A DNA stretch of 64,000 nucleotides from Thermoleophilales bacterium (GTDB lineage Bacteria > Actinomycetota > Thermoleophilia > Solirubrobacterales > 70-9): assembly GCA_020636895.1 (NCBI GenBank), contig JACJWZ010000002.1, positions 868,001-932,000 on the forward strand, given 5' to 3'. Within the stretch, counting starts at the first letter, position 1. Every line of letters starts with the position of its first letter. Positions 8,309-16,250 of the stretch are shown here, piece by piece. The notes under the pieces were generated by a model. The model saw only the letters and a list, made by a program, of their open reading frames with translations. It made no database searches and was not told the origin of the DNA. Position numbers and translations under genes: made by a program.

Positions 8309-9804
8309 GCGCCGCCGCCGACGGCGCCGGGAAGCTCGGCGGCGAGCCCCGCGGGGTCAGCCGCCGCGGGGTCGTCGGCGGCGCGCTGGCCGGCGCCGCC
8401 GGTTACGCGGTCACCAAGGTCCCCGGCGCCTCGGCCGCGCTCAAGAAGAAGCCGAAGCGCAAGGCCGACGTGATCGTCGTCGGGGGCGGGCTCGCCGGCC
8501 TCGCCGCCGCCCGCGAGATCGACAAGGCCGGGAAGTCCGTCGTCGTGCTCGAGGCGCGCAAGCGCGTCGGCGGCCGCACGCTCAACCACGACATCGGCGG
8601 TGGCGAGATCGTCGAGATCGGTGGTCAGTGGGTCGGCCCGACGCAGAACCACGTGCTCTCGATGATCGACGAGCTCGGGCTGCAGACGTTCGACACCTAC
8701 GTCACAGGCGACAACGTCTACTACCGCGGCGGCGCCTTGACGAAGTACACGGGACCGATCCCTCCGGTCAACCCGGCTTCGCTGGTCGAGGTCGCGGTGA
8801 CGATCCAGAAGCTCAACGACATGGCGGCGACCGTGCCCGCGGACGCTCCCTGGAACGCGCCGAACGCGAACGCCTGGGACTCCCAGACGTTCGACACCTG
8901 GCTCCGCGACGAGAACCTGACGGCGGAGGCCCGCGACCTCGTGATCCTCGGAATCCAGTCGGTGTTCTCCGCCGAGCCGCGGGACCTCTCCCTGCTCTTC
9001 GTCCTCCTCTACGTCGCGACGGCGGCAGGCGACTTCAACCTGCTGATCGACACCGAAGGAGGCGCGCAGGAGAAGCGCATCGTCGGCGGCTCCCAGCAGA
9101 TCTCGCTGAAGATGGCCAAGCAACTCGGTAAGGCGGTGCAGCTCCACCAGCCGGTGCGGACGATCCGCCGCAAGAACGGCGGCGTCGAGGTCCAGACCGG
9201 GTCGGGCAAGTGGAAGGGCAAGCGCGTGATCGTCACCCTCCCGCCCGCGCTCTGCGGCTCGATCCGCTTCCTTCCCGACCTGACCGCGCAGCGGGCGCAG
9301 CTCGACCAGCGCGTCCCGATGGGGACGGTCTACAAGTGCATGGCCATCTACGACAAGCCGTTCTGGCGCGACCAGGGCTTGAGCGGGATGGCGACCTCCG
9401 ACACGGGGCCGGTCAAGCTCACCTTCGACAACTCGCCGCCCGACGGCTCCCCCGGAGTGCTGCTCGGGTTCATCGAGGGGCAGGAGGCGCGCGACTTCGC
9501 CGGCAGCTCGAAGGAGGACCGCAAGGCCGCGGTGATCGACTCCTTCGCCCGCTACTTCGGTGACGAGGCGCGCAACGCGACCGACTACCTCGACAAGTCA
9601 TGGGCGGCAGATCGCTGGAGCCGCGGCTGCTACGTCGGCTTCATGGGGCCGGGCGTGCTGCTCGGCTACCGCGACGCGATCCGCACGCCTGTGGGCGAGA
9701 TCCACTGGGCCGGGACTGAGACCGCGACCGAGTGGGCCGGCTACATGGATGGCGCGATCCAGTCGGGTCAGCGCGCCGCGAACGAGGTCCTCGGCGAGAT
9801 CTGA
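8305..9804 (+). CDS. Tat-exported FAD-dependent amine oxidase (MAO-like)
   Basis: A flavin monoamine oxidase-type enzyme that would oxidise a primary amine to aldehyde, ammonia and H2O2. VIVVGGGLAGLAAAREIDK is the dinucleotide-binding Rossmann motif, followed by EARKRVGGRTLNHD, the GG-doublet. The C-terminal IHWAGTETATEWAGYMDGAI closes over FAD. The N-terminus carries SRRGVVGGALAGAAG, a twin-arginine export signal. No ATG or GTG exists before these motifs; the only start is TTG, overlapping the ferritin stop. From there the protein is 499 residues, normal for the family. Export of the folded holoenzyme fits the Tat route. Confidence 0.85.
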   Translation: MSAAADGAGKLGGEPRGVSRRGVVGGALAGAAGYAVTKVPGASAALKKKPKRKADVIVVGGGLAGLAAAREIDKAGKSVVVLEARKRVGGRTLNHDIGGGEIVEIGGQWVGPTQNHVLSMIDELGLQTFDTYVTGDNVYYRGGALTKYTGPIPPVNPASLVEVAVTIQKLNDMAATVPADAPWNAPNANAWDSQTFDTWLRDENLTAEARDLVILGIQSVFSAEPRDLSLLFVLLYVATAAGDFNLLIDTEGGAQEKRIVGGSQQISLKMAKQLGKAVQLHQPVRTIRRKNGGVEVQTGSGKWKGKRVIVTLPPALCGSIRFLPDLTAQRAQLDQRVPMGTVYKCMAIYDKPFWRDQGLSGMATSDTGPVKLTFDNSPPDGSPGVLLGFIEGQEARDFAGSSKEDRKAAVIDSFARYFGDEARNATDYLDKSWAADRWSRGCYVGFMGPGVLLGYRDAIRTPVGEIHWAGTETATEWAGYMDGAIQSGQRAANEVLGEI

Positions 9805-9906
9805 GGGACCGGGCCGAGGGGCGTCCTCGGCATCCCCCGAGCGGGTCGGCCACATACCCCCAACGGGGTAGATGTGACGATCGGCACGAACCTCACCGAA
9901 ATCCGC

Positions 9907-10037
9907 TACGGTTGCGATCCCGACCGTGGGAGACGACGTGAAGTCCTCGGGGTCACCACCTTCGGAGCGGAGTCCAACCCGCTCTCGGGGAGGGGAGGAG
10001 GAGAGCAACACGACACCCGCCCAGCGGGTGTCGTTTT
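9907..10037 (+). ncRNA. Candidate small RNA with its own promoter and terminator
   Basis: A -10-like TACGGT (9907-9912) is followed by about 120 nt with no credible gene. The stretch can form GAGCGG/CCGCTC, and ends in a strong intrinsic terminator at 10011-10037. The purine-rich GGGGAGGGGAGGAGGAG before the terminator is striking. It does not match 6S, 4.5S, tmRNA or RNase P RNA by eye. The alternative is that only the terminator is real and serves the amine oxidase gene 200 nt upstream. I favour an sRNA moderately. Confidence 0.35.
10011..10037 (+). terminator. Rho-independent terminator
   Basis: CGACACCCGC and GCGGGTGTCG pair perfectly over 10 bp around a CCA loop and are followed by TTTT. 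It is the clearest intrinsic terminator in the window. It lies between two convergent flavoprotein genes. Confidence 0.9.
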
Positions 10038-10077
10038 GCTTCCGGGGCCGGGTTGGGGCGCGCCGCGAGCCGCCGCT

Positions 10078-11517
10078 CTACAGGTCGTAGGAGATGCCGG
10101 CGATGCCGTTGGCTCGCAAGCGCTTCTGCAAAGAGCGGAGGTTGCGGCTTCCCGGCGCTATCTCCTCGGCGACCTTCATCGCCGAATACAGCGCCGTCTC
10201 CTGTAGGTCGGAGCCGGTCGTGAAGGCGCCACTGAAGTACAGGCCGTGGCGACCCTGCCACCGCTGCAGCTTGCGGGCGGCGGCGATCGCCTCCGGCGTG
10301 ATCAGCGGGTGCTTGAACTCGCGCTGGAAGACGATGCGCCGGGGGTCGGCGGATCGGCGCTGCGCCCAGGACTTGAAGAGGTCGATCGGCGTGCCCGAGG
10401 GCAGCGGGTCGGTCAGCGCTCCCATCCAGGCGCTTCCCTCGCACTCGCTCCCGGTGATCCCGGCGTTGTAGGCGGTCCAGTAGGAGGGGTCGGAGGGGAC
10501 GTAGGCCGGGTCGCGATGGACCAGCAGGCGCGAGCTGAAGTAGCGGTACTCGCGAAGCACCGCGGCGACCTTCGCGAAGTGGGGCAGGCGCTTCAGCAGA
10601 CCCCGGGAGACGTGCGGGGGCGCGTTCATCACCAGGTAGCGGTATCCGCCCTTGGTGCCGTTCGGCGTGGCCACCCTCCAGCCGTCGCGGCCGTACCCGA
10701 GCGAGGTCACGAGGGAGTTGCGGCGGACCCGCCGAACGCGGCTTTCGGCGAGCAACCGCTGGAGGTTCCCCTGCAGGCCGATCCGCGAGCTGAACGTGGA
10801 GGCGCCGGCAGCCGGATCCTCCGGGAAGGAGAGCGCGAAGGTCTGCAGGATCGACCGCGCCGAGACGCGCGCGGCGTCGGCCCGCGAGCAGCCGATGGTC
10901 GCGGTGATCCATGGGTAGAGGACGTCGGCCTTGAAGGCGGCGTCGAGCGGCAGCGATGCGATCCACTCCTCGACCGTCACCTCCCAGGCGAGACCGTCGA
11001 TCACCGCGCTACGCGCCTGCTGGGTGAAGCTCGCGAAGGCGAGCGCGGTGGGCAGGTCGTCGAGCGGGTGGGTCGATGTGAAGCGCGGCGCGCCACCGTC
11101 GGTCGGGAAGATGGTCAGGCTGCCCACCGACTTTCGCGTCTGCAGCCCGTTCGGGTCCGATCGATCGAACAGGCCGAGCTGCTCGAGCAGGGTCACGTAG
11201 ATCGGGTGGGTGTCGGGGTGGAAGAACTGCGCGGCGAGATCGACGACGACCTGGTCGCCCCCGACGTCGACCCAGCGCGAGTCGCAGTGCCCGCCGATGC
11301 GCGTGCGGCCCTCGTAGATATCGACGTCGTAGGTGCCGTCGAGGAAGTAGGCGGCCGCGATCCCGCCCGCGCCTGCGCCGACGATGGCGACGCGGTCGCG
11401 CTTGCCGGCCGCGCGGGCGGCGGTGCCCAGCAGCGGCCCCGCGCTGAGCGCCCCGGCGCCGACGGCGGCGCCGGCAGCACCTCTGAGGACCTGGCGGCGA
11501 GTGAGCGGCGCGGACAT
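10078..11517 (-). CDS. Tat-exported NAD/FAD-binding amine oxidase-like protein (COG2907 type)
   Basis: The start is the ATG giving MSAPLTRRQVLRGAAG, a textbook twin-arginine signal; the open frame continues 54 codons upstream but that part runs through a repeat. RVAIVGAGAGGIAAAYFL is the Rossmann fold, then DIYEGRTRIGGHCDS, the flavin motif with the GGH variant seen in COG2907 predicted NAD/FAD-binding proteins. Near the C-terminus GLYFSGAFTTGSDLQETALYS is the FAD-closing segment. Length 479. Members often sit near lipid-modifying genes, which is not so here. Substrate unknown. It converges on the other Tat flavoenzyme across the terminator at 10011. Confidence 0.8.
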   Translation of the reverse strand: MSAPLTRRQVLRGAAGAAVGAGALSAGPLLGTAARAAGKRDRVAIVGAGAGGIAAAYFLDGTYDVDIYEGRTRIGGHCDSRWVDVGGDQVVVDLAAQFFHPDTHPIYVTLLEQLGLFDRSDPNGLQTRKSVGSLTIFPTDGGAPRFTSTHPLDDLPTALAFASFTQQARSAVIDGLAWEVTVEEWIASLPLDAAFKADVLYPWITATIGCSRADAARVSARSILQTFALSFPEDPAAGASTFSSRIGLQGNLQRLLAESRVRRVRRNSLVTSLGYGRDGWRVATPNGTKGGYRYLVMNAPPHVSRGLLKRLPHFAKVAAVLREYRYFSSRLLVHRDPAYVPSDPSYWTAYNAGITGSECEGSAWMGALTDPLPSGTPIDLFKSWAQRRSADPRRIVFQREFKHPLITPEAIAAARKLQRWQGRHGLYFSGAFTTGSDLQETALYSAMKVAEEIAPGSRNLRSLQKRLRANGIAGISYDL

Positions 11518-11601
11518 GCGCGGCGAGGGTAGGGCAAGGGGTGGGGTCCGCACGCCGGGTGGTGATCGCGAGGTCAGCCGGCGCGCGACAACCACTCGCC
11601 G

Positions 11602-11650
11602 ACCTGTCACCCGGGAATGGACAAGGGCTCCGTTCTCCGGTGACACGTCG
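11602..11650. repeat. Dispersed palindrome family B, copy 1
   Basis: TGTCACC (11605-11611) and GGTGACA (11639-11645) form inverted ends of a roughly 45-bp imperfect palindrome. The element continues outward as ACC and CGTCG. The same layout recurs at 44290, 44373 and, inverted, at 62996. Confidence 0.8.
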
Positions 11651-11670
11651 CCGTCGCCGCGCACTCCCGG

Positions 11671-11723
11671 GCGAACCATCGGGAATCGCTTGGCTCAACG
11701 CGACGCGATTCCGGGCTGTTCGC
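11671..11723. repeat. Large imperfect inverted repeat downstream of tRNA-Asp
   Basis: Two 19-base arms match at 15 positions, with GCGAAC at the outer end and GGAATCGC at the inner end, around a 15-base loop. On the minus strand it follows the tRNA-Asp 3' end by about 20 nt, so it could be a terminator or processing hairpin, though there is no T-tract. Confidence 0.7.
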
Positions 11724-11744
11724 GAAGGCTCGGGCAGGCGGGGA

Positions 11745-11818
<74 letters not shown>

Positions 11819-12003
11819 ACAGAGACCGGGCGCGTGAGCTCCCGGGGGGCGGCGATTATGGCACGCCGAGGCGGGCGGGCCGAGGTCCGGACGCGCGGCG
11901 CCCGGGGGTCCGGGCCCGCGGCGCCCGGGGTCGGGTCTTGCAGCGCCTCGGGCCCCGGGCCGGGCGCACATCGCTCCGCGAGCCCCGGCACTCAACGGAC
12001 GAA

Positions 12004-12009
12004 TAGGCT
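12004..12009 (+). promoter_or_regulatory. -10 hexamer TAGGCT, leaderless-type
   Basis: TAGGCT ends 7 nt before the GTG start of the FAH-family gene. Confidence 0.4.
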
Positions 12010-12016
12010 CCGCGCC

Positions 12017-12859
12017 GTGCGTCTTGTCTCCTACCGATCCGAGCGTGGCGATCGCGCGGCCGTGGTCCGTGACGGCGGGCTGATCGACGTCGCCGACGCG
12101 ATCGGGGAGGGACCGGAGAGCCTGCGCGGGCTGCTCGGCGCCGGACCGCTCGACCTCGTAGCCGAGGCAGCCGCCGACGTTGACCCGACCCTGGCCCTCG
12201 CGGACGCCGAGCTGCTGCCGCCGATTCCGAACCCGCAGAAGATCATCTGCATCGGCCTCAACTACGCCGACCACGCGGCCGAGGCGAACATCGAGGCGCC
12301 GCCCGTCCCGACCTTCTTCGCGAAGTTCGCCAACGCGCTCGTGCCGGACGGCGCCACGGTCCCCCTTCCCGCCTCATCCACCAAGGTCGACTTCGAGGCC
12401 GAGGTCGCCTTCGTCATCGGTCGCCCCGCCAAGGACGTAGCCGCCGCCGACGCGCTCGACCATGTCGCCGGCTACACGCTGCTCAACGACCTCTCGGCAC
12501 GCGACCTGCAGTTCCAGACGCCGCAGTGGATCCCCGGCAAGGTCTTCGACGGGTCGGCCCCGTGTGGGCCGGAGCTCATCACCGCCGACGAGGTCGGTGA
12601 CCCGGCCGCGATCGGAATCGCCCTCGATCTCAACGGCGAGCGCATGCAGGAGTCGAGCACCGAGCACCTGATCTTCGGCGTCGCCGACCTCGTCGCCCAC
12701 CTCTCCTCGCTGATGACGCTCGTCCCCGGTGACATCGTCTCGACGGGAACTCCGGCCGGCGTCGGCTCGACCAGGGATCCGCGCATCTGGCTGAAGCCCG
12801 GCGACGAGCTCGTCGTCAGCTCGCCGCAGCTCGGCGAGCTGCGCACGACGCTGGGCTAG
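12017..12859 (+). CDS. Fumarylacetoacetate hydrolase-family protein
   Basis: A metal-dependent C-C hydrolase or isomerase of the FAH/HpaG group, acting on 2-oxo acids from aromatic or sugar-acid breakdown. An N-terminal beta domain of about 70 residues precedes PNPQKIICIGLNYADHAAE. VDFEAEVAFVIG carries the acidic metal ligands, and the loop LLNDLSARDLQFQ and the closing SLMTLVPGDIVSTGTPAG are hallmark segments. Length 280 fits. The GTG start follows a TAGGCT hexamer by 7 nt. The stop overlaps the convergent membrane protein stop by 4 nt. No aromatic-degradation partners lie nearby, so the substrate is open. Confidence 0.88.
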   Translation: MRLVSYRSERGDRAAVVRDGGLIDVADAIGEGPESLRGLLGAGPLDLVAEAAADVDPTLALADAELLPPIPNPQKIICIGLNYADHAAEANIEAPPVPTFFAKFANALVPDGATVPLPASSTKVDFEAEVAFVIGRPAKDVAAADALDHVAGYTLLNDLSARDLQFQTPQWIPGKVFDGSAPCGPELITADEVGDPAAIGIALDLNGERMQESSTEHLIFGVADLVAHLSSLMTLVPGDIVSTGTPAGVGSTRDPRIWLKPGDELVVSSPQLGELRTTLG

Positions 12860-14601
12860 CCGGAGGTCGCACCCGCGCCGGGGTCGGCGCTTGCATCCGC
12901 GGCGGCCCCGCCGCGCCCGGCGATGGCCTCCTGGGAGCCGAACGCGTTGATCAGCACGTAGGGCGCCCACCAGAGGATGAAGAAGTAGAACCAGTGCTGG
13001 GAGCCGACCTGGGTGGCGATCAGGACCGCTGCTCCGAGAGCCGCGGCCTGCAGCGCGTCGCGTCGCTTCGGGACGAAGTAGAGGGCGATGCCCAGCAGCA
13101 CCGGAAAGATCCGCGTCAGCGTCTGCAGCGGCTCCAGCGACGGCTTCAGCCCCCAGATGCTGAAGGGTGAGCCGCGCGAGGCCTGGTAGCCGAACGTGCG
13201 GTCGTAGAACTCCGAGAACCCGCCGCTCGGCAGGAGTGGGATCAGCACGACCGCCCAGACGACCACGAACACCGCCCCGAAGATCACGGTGGAGCGCAGG
13301 CGCCGCCTCCCGGATCCCGCCGCCAGCAGCGGCGCCACCGCGAGCGGCCCGAACTTGGTCGCGGCAGCGAGGCCGACGACGAGACCGCGCCAGGCGGGGG
13401 CGCTGAACGCGATGACCGCGGCCACGAGCAACGCCGCGACGAGCGCGTCGTTGCCGCCGTTGGCGTCGAGCGCGTACAGCGAGTAGGGGTAGGCGAACCA
13501 GGCGAACGCGAGCGCGACGCCGAGGTCGCGGCCCTCCCTCCCCGCCCGCAGGCGCTGCCCCGCGAGCAGCAGCAACCCGGCGACGGCGAGATCGAAGACG
13601 ATCGCCGCCGCGTGGGCCGCGGGCAACGGGTCGAGGCCGCCGTCCCACGGCAACGCCTGCTCGAAGGGGACGTAGGAGAGGTAGGAGACGGGGCCGTAGG
13701 AGTCGCCGCGGTCGATGAGCGGCGTGAAGTCCCCGTCGTAGACCTCCTCGCCGTCGGCGATCCGGTCGGCGCCGACGACGTTGGCGAAGCCGATGTCGAT
13801 CACCTGCGAATCGACGACGTTCATCCCGATCCGGAAGATCGCGAGGACGACCGCGGCGATCGCCAGCCAGCGGATCGGCACCACGGGAACGAGCGGGCCA
13901 TGTCCCGGGCGGGGGCGCAGGCCTGCGAGCAGCATCCGCACGAAGAGGTAGGCGAGCACCGGATAGACGAGCGGGACAGAGAGCGTGATCTCGCCCTTGT
14001 TGAAGAAGAACTGCGAGATCGAGAACGAGAGCAGCACCAGGAGGTCGAGGTGCAACAGACGGAAGGGCCGCTTCGGGTCGAAGAACGGCGCGACGAAGAG
14101 GATGCAGAGCGGGATCCAGACGTACCACTCGTTGACGTTGCCGGCGACCGCGTCCTCGTAGCCGCGGGCGAGCTTCACCTCGACCTGCTGGTTGCGCCAC
14201 GACTCGATCACGTCTCCGGTGCGGTCGTCGATCACCGCCTGCGCGACGTCGGTCTGGTCCACGTAGTAGTCGATCTGCCAGCGGTCGTCGCCGCGGGTGG
14301 AGGCGCGCGGCTCCATGTCCGGGCTCTCCTCGCGCTCGGCGACGACCGCCTCCGCGGTGTCGGCGATCGCGATCGCCTCCCCGGCGCTGAGCTCGAAGCC
14401 GGGCGGCACCCGATCGGGATCATCAACCGCGTGCAGCGGTGCGAGCGGCTCGTCCCCGAAGGGCGGCTGGTGCGCGGGGTTCTCGTCGGCAGCGGCGGCC
14501 GGCGCGAGGAGCAGGGTCGAGGCCAGCGCGACGAGCAGGCAGAGGAGCGCGGCCAGGAGCAGCGCACGGGCGGGCGGGGAGGATCCCATCGGGCGCATCA
14601 T
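12856..14601 (-). CDS. Polytopic membrane protein: PepSY-like domain joined to a GT87/DUF2029-type glycosyltransferase
   Basis: The N-terminus is a signal/anchor, followed by an extracytoplasmic segment of about 100 residues. In it DDRWQIDYYVDQTDVAQAVI and DRTGDVIESW resemble a PepSY repeat. After residue 150 come about ten hydrophobic helices. The first large outer loop carries DSYGPVSYLSYVPFE, the acidic-plus-YGP signature of polyprenol-phosphate-dependent mannosyltransferases of the GT87 type. Three ATGs compete (14601, 14598, 14589); none has a clear ribosome binding site, so I give the outermost. The likely role is adding a sugar to a cell-envelope glycan. The PepSY-GT arrangement is unusual. 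Confidence 0.68.
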   Translation of the reverse strand: MMRPMGSSPPARALLLAALLCLLVALASTLLLAPAAAADENPAHQPPFGDEPLAPLHAVDDPDRVPPGFELSAGEAIAIADTAEAVVAEREESPDMEPRASTRGDDRWQIDYYVDQTDVAQAVIDDRTGDVIESWRNQQVEVKLARGYEDAVAGNVNEWYVWIPLCILFVAPFFDPKRPFRLLHLDLLVLLSFSISQFFFNKGEITLSVPLVYPVLAYLFVRMLLAGLRPRPGHGPLVPVVPIRWLAIAAVVLAIFRIGMNVVDSQVIDIGFANVVGADRIADGEEVYDGDFTPLIDRGDSYGPVSYLSYVPFEQALPWDGGLDPLPAAHAAAIVFDLAVAGLLLLAGQRLRAGREGRDLGVALAFAWFAYPYSLYALDANGGNDALVAALLVAAVIAFSAPAWRGLVVGLAAATKFGPLAVAPLLAAGSGRRRLRSTVIFGAVFVVVWAVVLIPLLPSGGFSEFYDRTFGYQASRGSPFSIWGLKPSLEPLQTLTRIFPVLLGIALYFVPKRRDALQAAALGAAVLIATQVGSQHWFYFFILWWAPYVLINAFGSQEAIAGRGGAAADASADPGAGATSG

Positions 14602-14667
14602 GAACGGCGGGGACGAGCCGCGAGGGCCGAAGACGAGCCAACCCGCCGGCGCGAGGCCGCGGGTCCA

Positions 14668-14673
14668 TAGAGT
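14668..14673 (+). promoter_or_regulatory. -10 hexamer TAGAGT, leaderless-type
   Basis: TAGAGT ends 6 nt before the ATG of the small lipoprotein gene. Confidence 0.4.
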
Positions 14674-14679
14674 GCATCC

Positions 14680-15138
14680 ATGCGCACAAGCAGCTCCCCG
14701 CGCCCGCACACCTTCATCGCCTTCGCCGTCCTGGCGGTTCTCGCGGTCGCGCTGGCCGCCTGCGGCAGCGACTCGGGCGACGACACCGACTCCTCCCAGC
14801 CGGCCGACGCCGGACTCGAGGTCCTGGTCGAGCCCGAGCGGGCGGAGGCCGGCGACACCGTGAAGGCGACGGTCGTCAACGGCACCGAGAAACAGTTCAC
14901 CTACGGCAAGGCCTTCGAGCTCGAGCGCCAGGAGGGCGAGGACTTCGTCAAGGTGAAGCTGCCGCCGACCCCGACGCCGATGATCGCCCTCGTCGCCGAG
15001 CCGGGCGAGAGCGGCCCGCCGATCGAGATCAAGCTCCCCAAGGACCTGATGCCCGGCCAGTACCGGGTCGTCATCCAAAGGGACGTCCCCGACGTCGGCG
15101 ACCTCAGTGGCGAGTTCGAGGTCGCGGGCGATTACTGA
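14680..15138 (+). CDS. Small lipoprotein with Ig-like domain
   Basis: The N-terminus has a signal peptide ending in the lipobox ALAAC at about residue 28, then a Ser/Asp linker. The 110-residue mature part is all-beta in character. It runs VEPERAEAGDTVKATVVNG, then KAFELERQ, then LPKDLMPGQYRVVIQRD, a pattern like bacterial Ig-like domains of the intracellular-proteinase-inhibitor (BsuPI) type. It would sit on the outer face of the membrane; a partner cannot be named. It is divergent from the glycosyltransferase gene and overlaps the next gene's start by 32 nt. Confidence 0.7.
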   Translation: MRTSSSPRPHTFIAFAVLAVLAVALAACGSDSGDDTDSSQPADAGLEVLVEPERAEAGDTVKATVVNGTEKQFTYGKAFELERQEGEDFVKVKLPPTPTPMIALVAEPGESGPPIEIKLPKDLMPGQYRVVIQRDVPDVGDLSGEFEVAGDY

Positions 15139-15964
15139 TCCCGACCCGGCCTCGGGAGCGGGCACGATCCGCGGCGAGGCCGCGGGGGTCGTCTTCGAGC
15201 GCACGGGCGGACCCGGGGCGGGGCCACCGCTGCTGCTGGTCCACGGGCTCGGCGCCAGCCTGCGCATCTGGGACCCGCAGGTCGCGCGGCTCGCCCGCGA
15301 GCGCGACGTGATCGCCGTCGACATGCCCGGCTTCGGCGACTCGCCACTCCTGACTGGGGGTGAATCTCCGACGCCGTGGGCGCTCGCCGCGGCGCTGGCG
15401 CGCCTGTGCGATGAGCTCGGTATCGAGCGTCCGCACGTCGCCGGCAACTCCCTCGGCGGCTGGGTGGCGATCGAGATGGCGAAGCGGGACGAGGTCTCCA
15501 CCCTCTGCCTGATCTCGCCGGCGGGGCTGTGGCGCCGGCCGCTCGGGCCGCGCGCGCGCGACACCCGCGGCGTGGCCAAGCGCCTGAAGCCGCTCGTCGG
15601 GCCGCTCGTCCGCAGCCGCCGCGGCCGCGAGGCGCTCCTGCGCACCACCGCCGCCCGCCCGGCGCTGATCCCCCCCGGCGAGGCCCGCGAGCTGATCACG
15701 ACCTGGATCGACGCGCCCGGCTACGACGCCGCCAACGCCGAGATGCGGGCCCACATCTGCACCGACCTCGATCGCGTCGCCGTCCCGACGACGATCGCGT
15801 GGGGGGAGCACGACCGCCTGCTCTCGCCGGCGCGCCCGGAGCGCCGCCCACCCGGAAGCCGCTTCCTCATCCTCGACGAATGCGGGCACACCCCCAACTG
15901 GGACGAGCCCGAGCTGATCGCCGAGCTGCTGCTCGAGGCGAGCGCCGCGGGCGTCGTCGCCTGA
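15107..15964 (+). CDS. Alpha/beta-fold hydrolase
   Basis: A serine hydrolase of the esterase/lactonase/C-C hydrolase kind. LLLVHGLGASLRIWD forms the oxyanion loop, GNSLGGW the nucleophile elbow with S115, EHDRLL the acid region, and ECGHTPNWDEP the catalytic His. The only start ahead of the conserved fold is a GTG inside the preceding lipoprotein gene, a 32-nt overlap in another frame, which implies coupled translation. Length 285. The cap domain after residue 140 is Arg-rich. Substrate unknown. Confidence 0.82.
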   Translation: MASSRSRAITDPDPASGAGTIRGEAAGVVFERTGGPGAGPPLLLVHGLGASLRIWDPQVARLARERDVIAVDMPGFGDSPLLTGGESPTPWALAAALARLCDELGIERPHVAGNSLGGWVAIEMAKRDEVSTLCLISPAGLWRRPLGPRARDTRGVAKRLKPLVGPLVRSRRGREALLRTTAARPALIPPGEARELITTWIDAPGYDAANAEMRAHICTDLDRVAVPTTIAWGEHDRLLSPARPERRPPGSRFLILDECGHTPNWDEPELIAELLLEASAAGVVA

Positions 15965-16070
15965 GGCGTCCTCAGGTACGCGGCTCGTTCGCCGGGCGGG
16001 GTCCCTTCCCCGGCGACCGGCGTGCGCGAGGAGGGGCGCCCGCTCCATTCGGTGCCGATCGTCCTGCTCG

Positions 16071-16210
16071 GAGCGGGTGAAACTCCGAAAACGGACGCGG
16101 ATCGTCCGGAAACGGAGGGCAAGTCTTGCTCCAAGCGGGTGGAGCTCCGAAAGCGGATGAGACTCGTCCGAAGAGGGAGGGCGAGCGTACGCCCGAGCGG
16201 GTACCCAACC
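16071..16210. repeat. 62-bp tandem repeat with hairpins
   Basis: Unit 1 is 16071-16132, unit 2 is 16133-16194, and a third begins at 16195 and fades. Each starts (G/A)AGCGGGT. Each also contains CTCCGAAA and a TCGTCCG block, and ends in a hairpin: GCAA/TTGC in unit 1, GGGCG/CGCCC in unit 2. The arms differ between units while pairing is kept. A weaker related hairpin lies just upstream near 16031. It fills the convergent gap 15965-16250, where I see no gene. Confidence 0.75.
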
Positions 16211-16250
16211 GCGTCCGGTGCCGGCGGCGGAGGTCCGGGGAAGCAACCGC

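Noticed and set aside
9874..10206. Plus-strand protein frame over the candidate sRNA
   Set aside because: It runs through a perfect intrinsic terminator and into the opposite flavoprotein gene, and has no domain.
16009..16215. CRISPR array
   Set aside because: The 62-bp units are contiguous without unique spacers and no cas genes occur.
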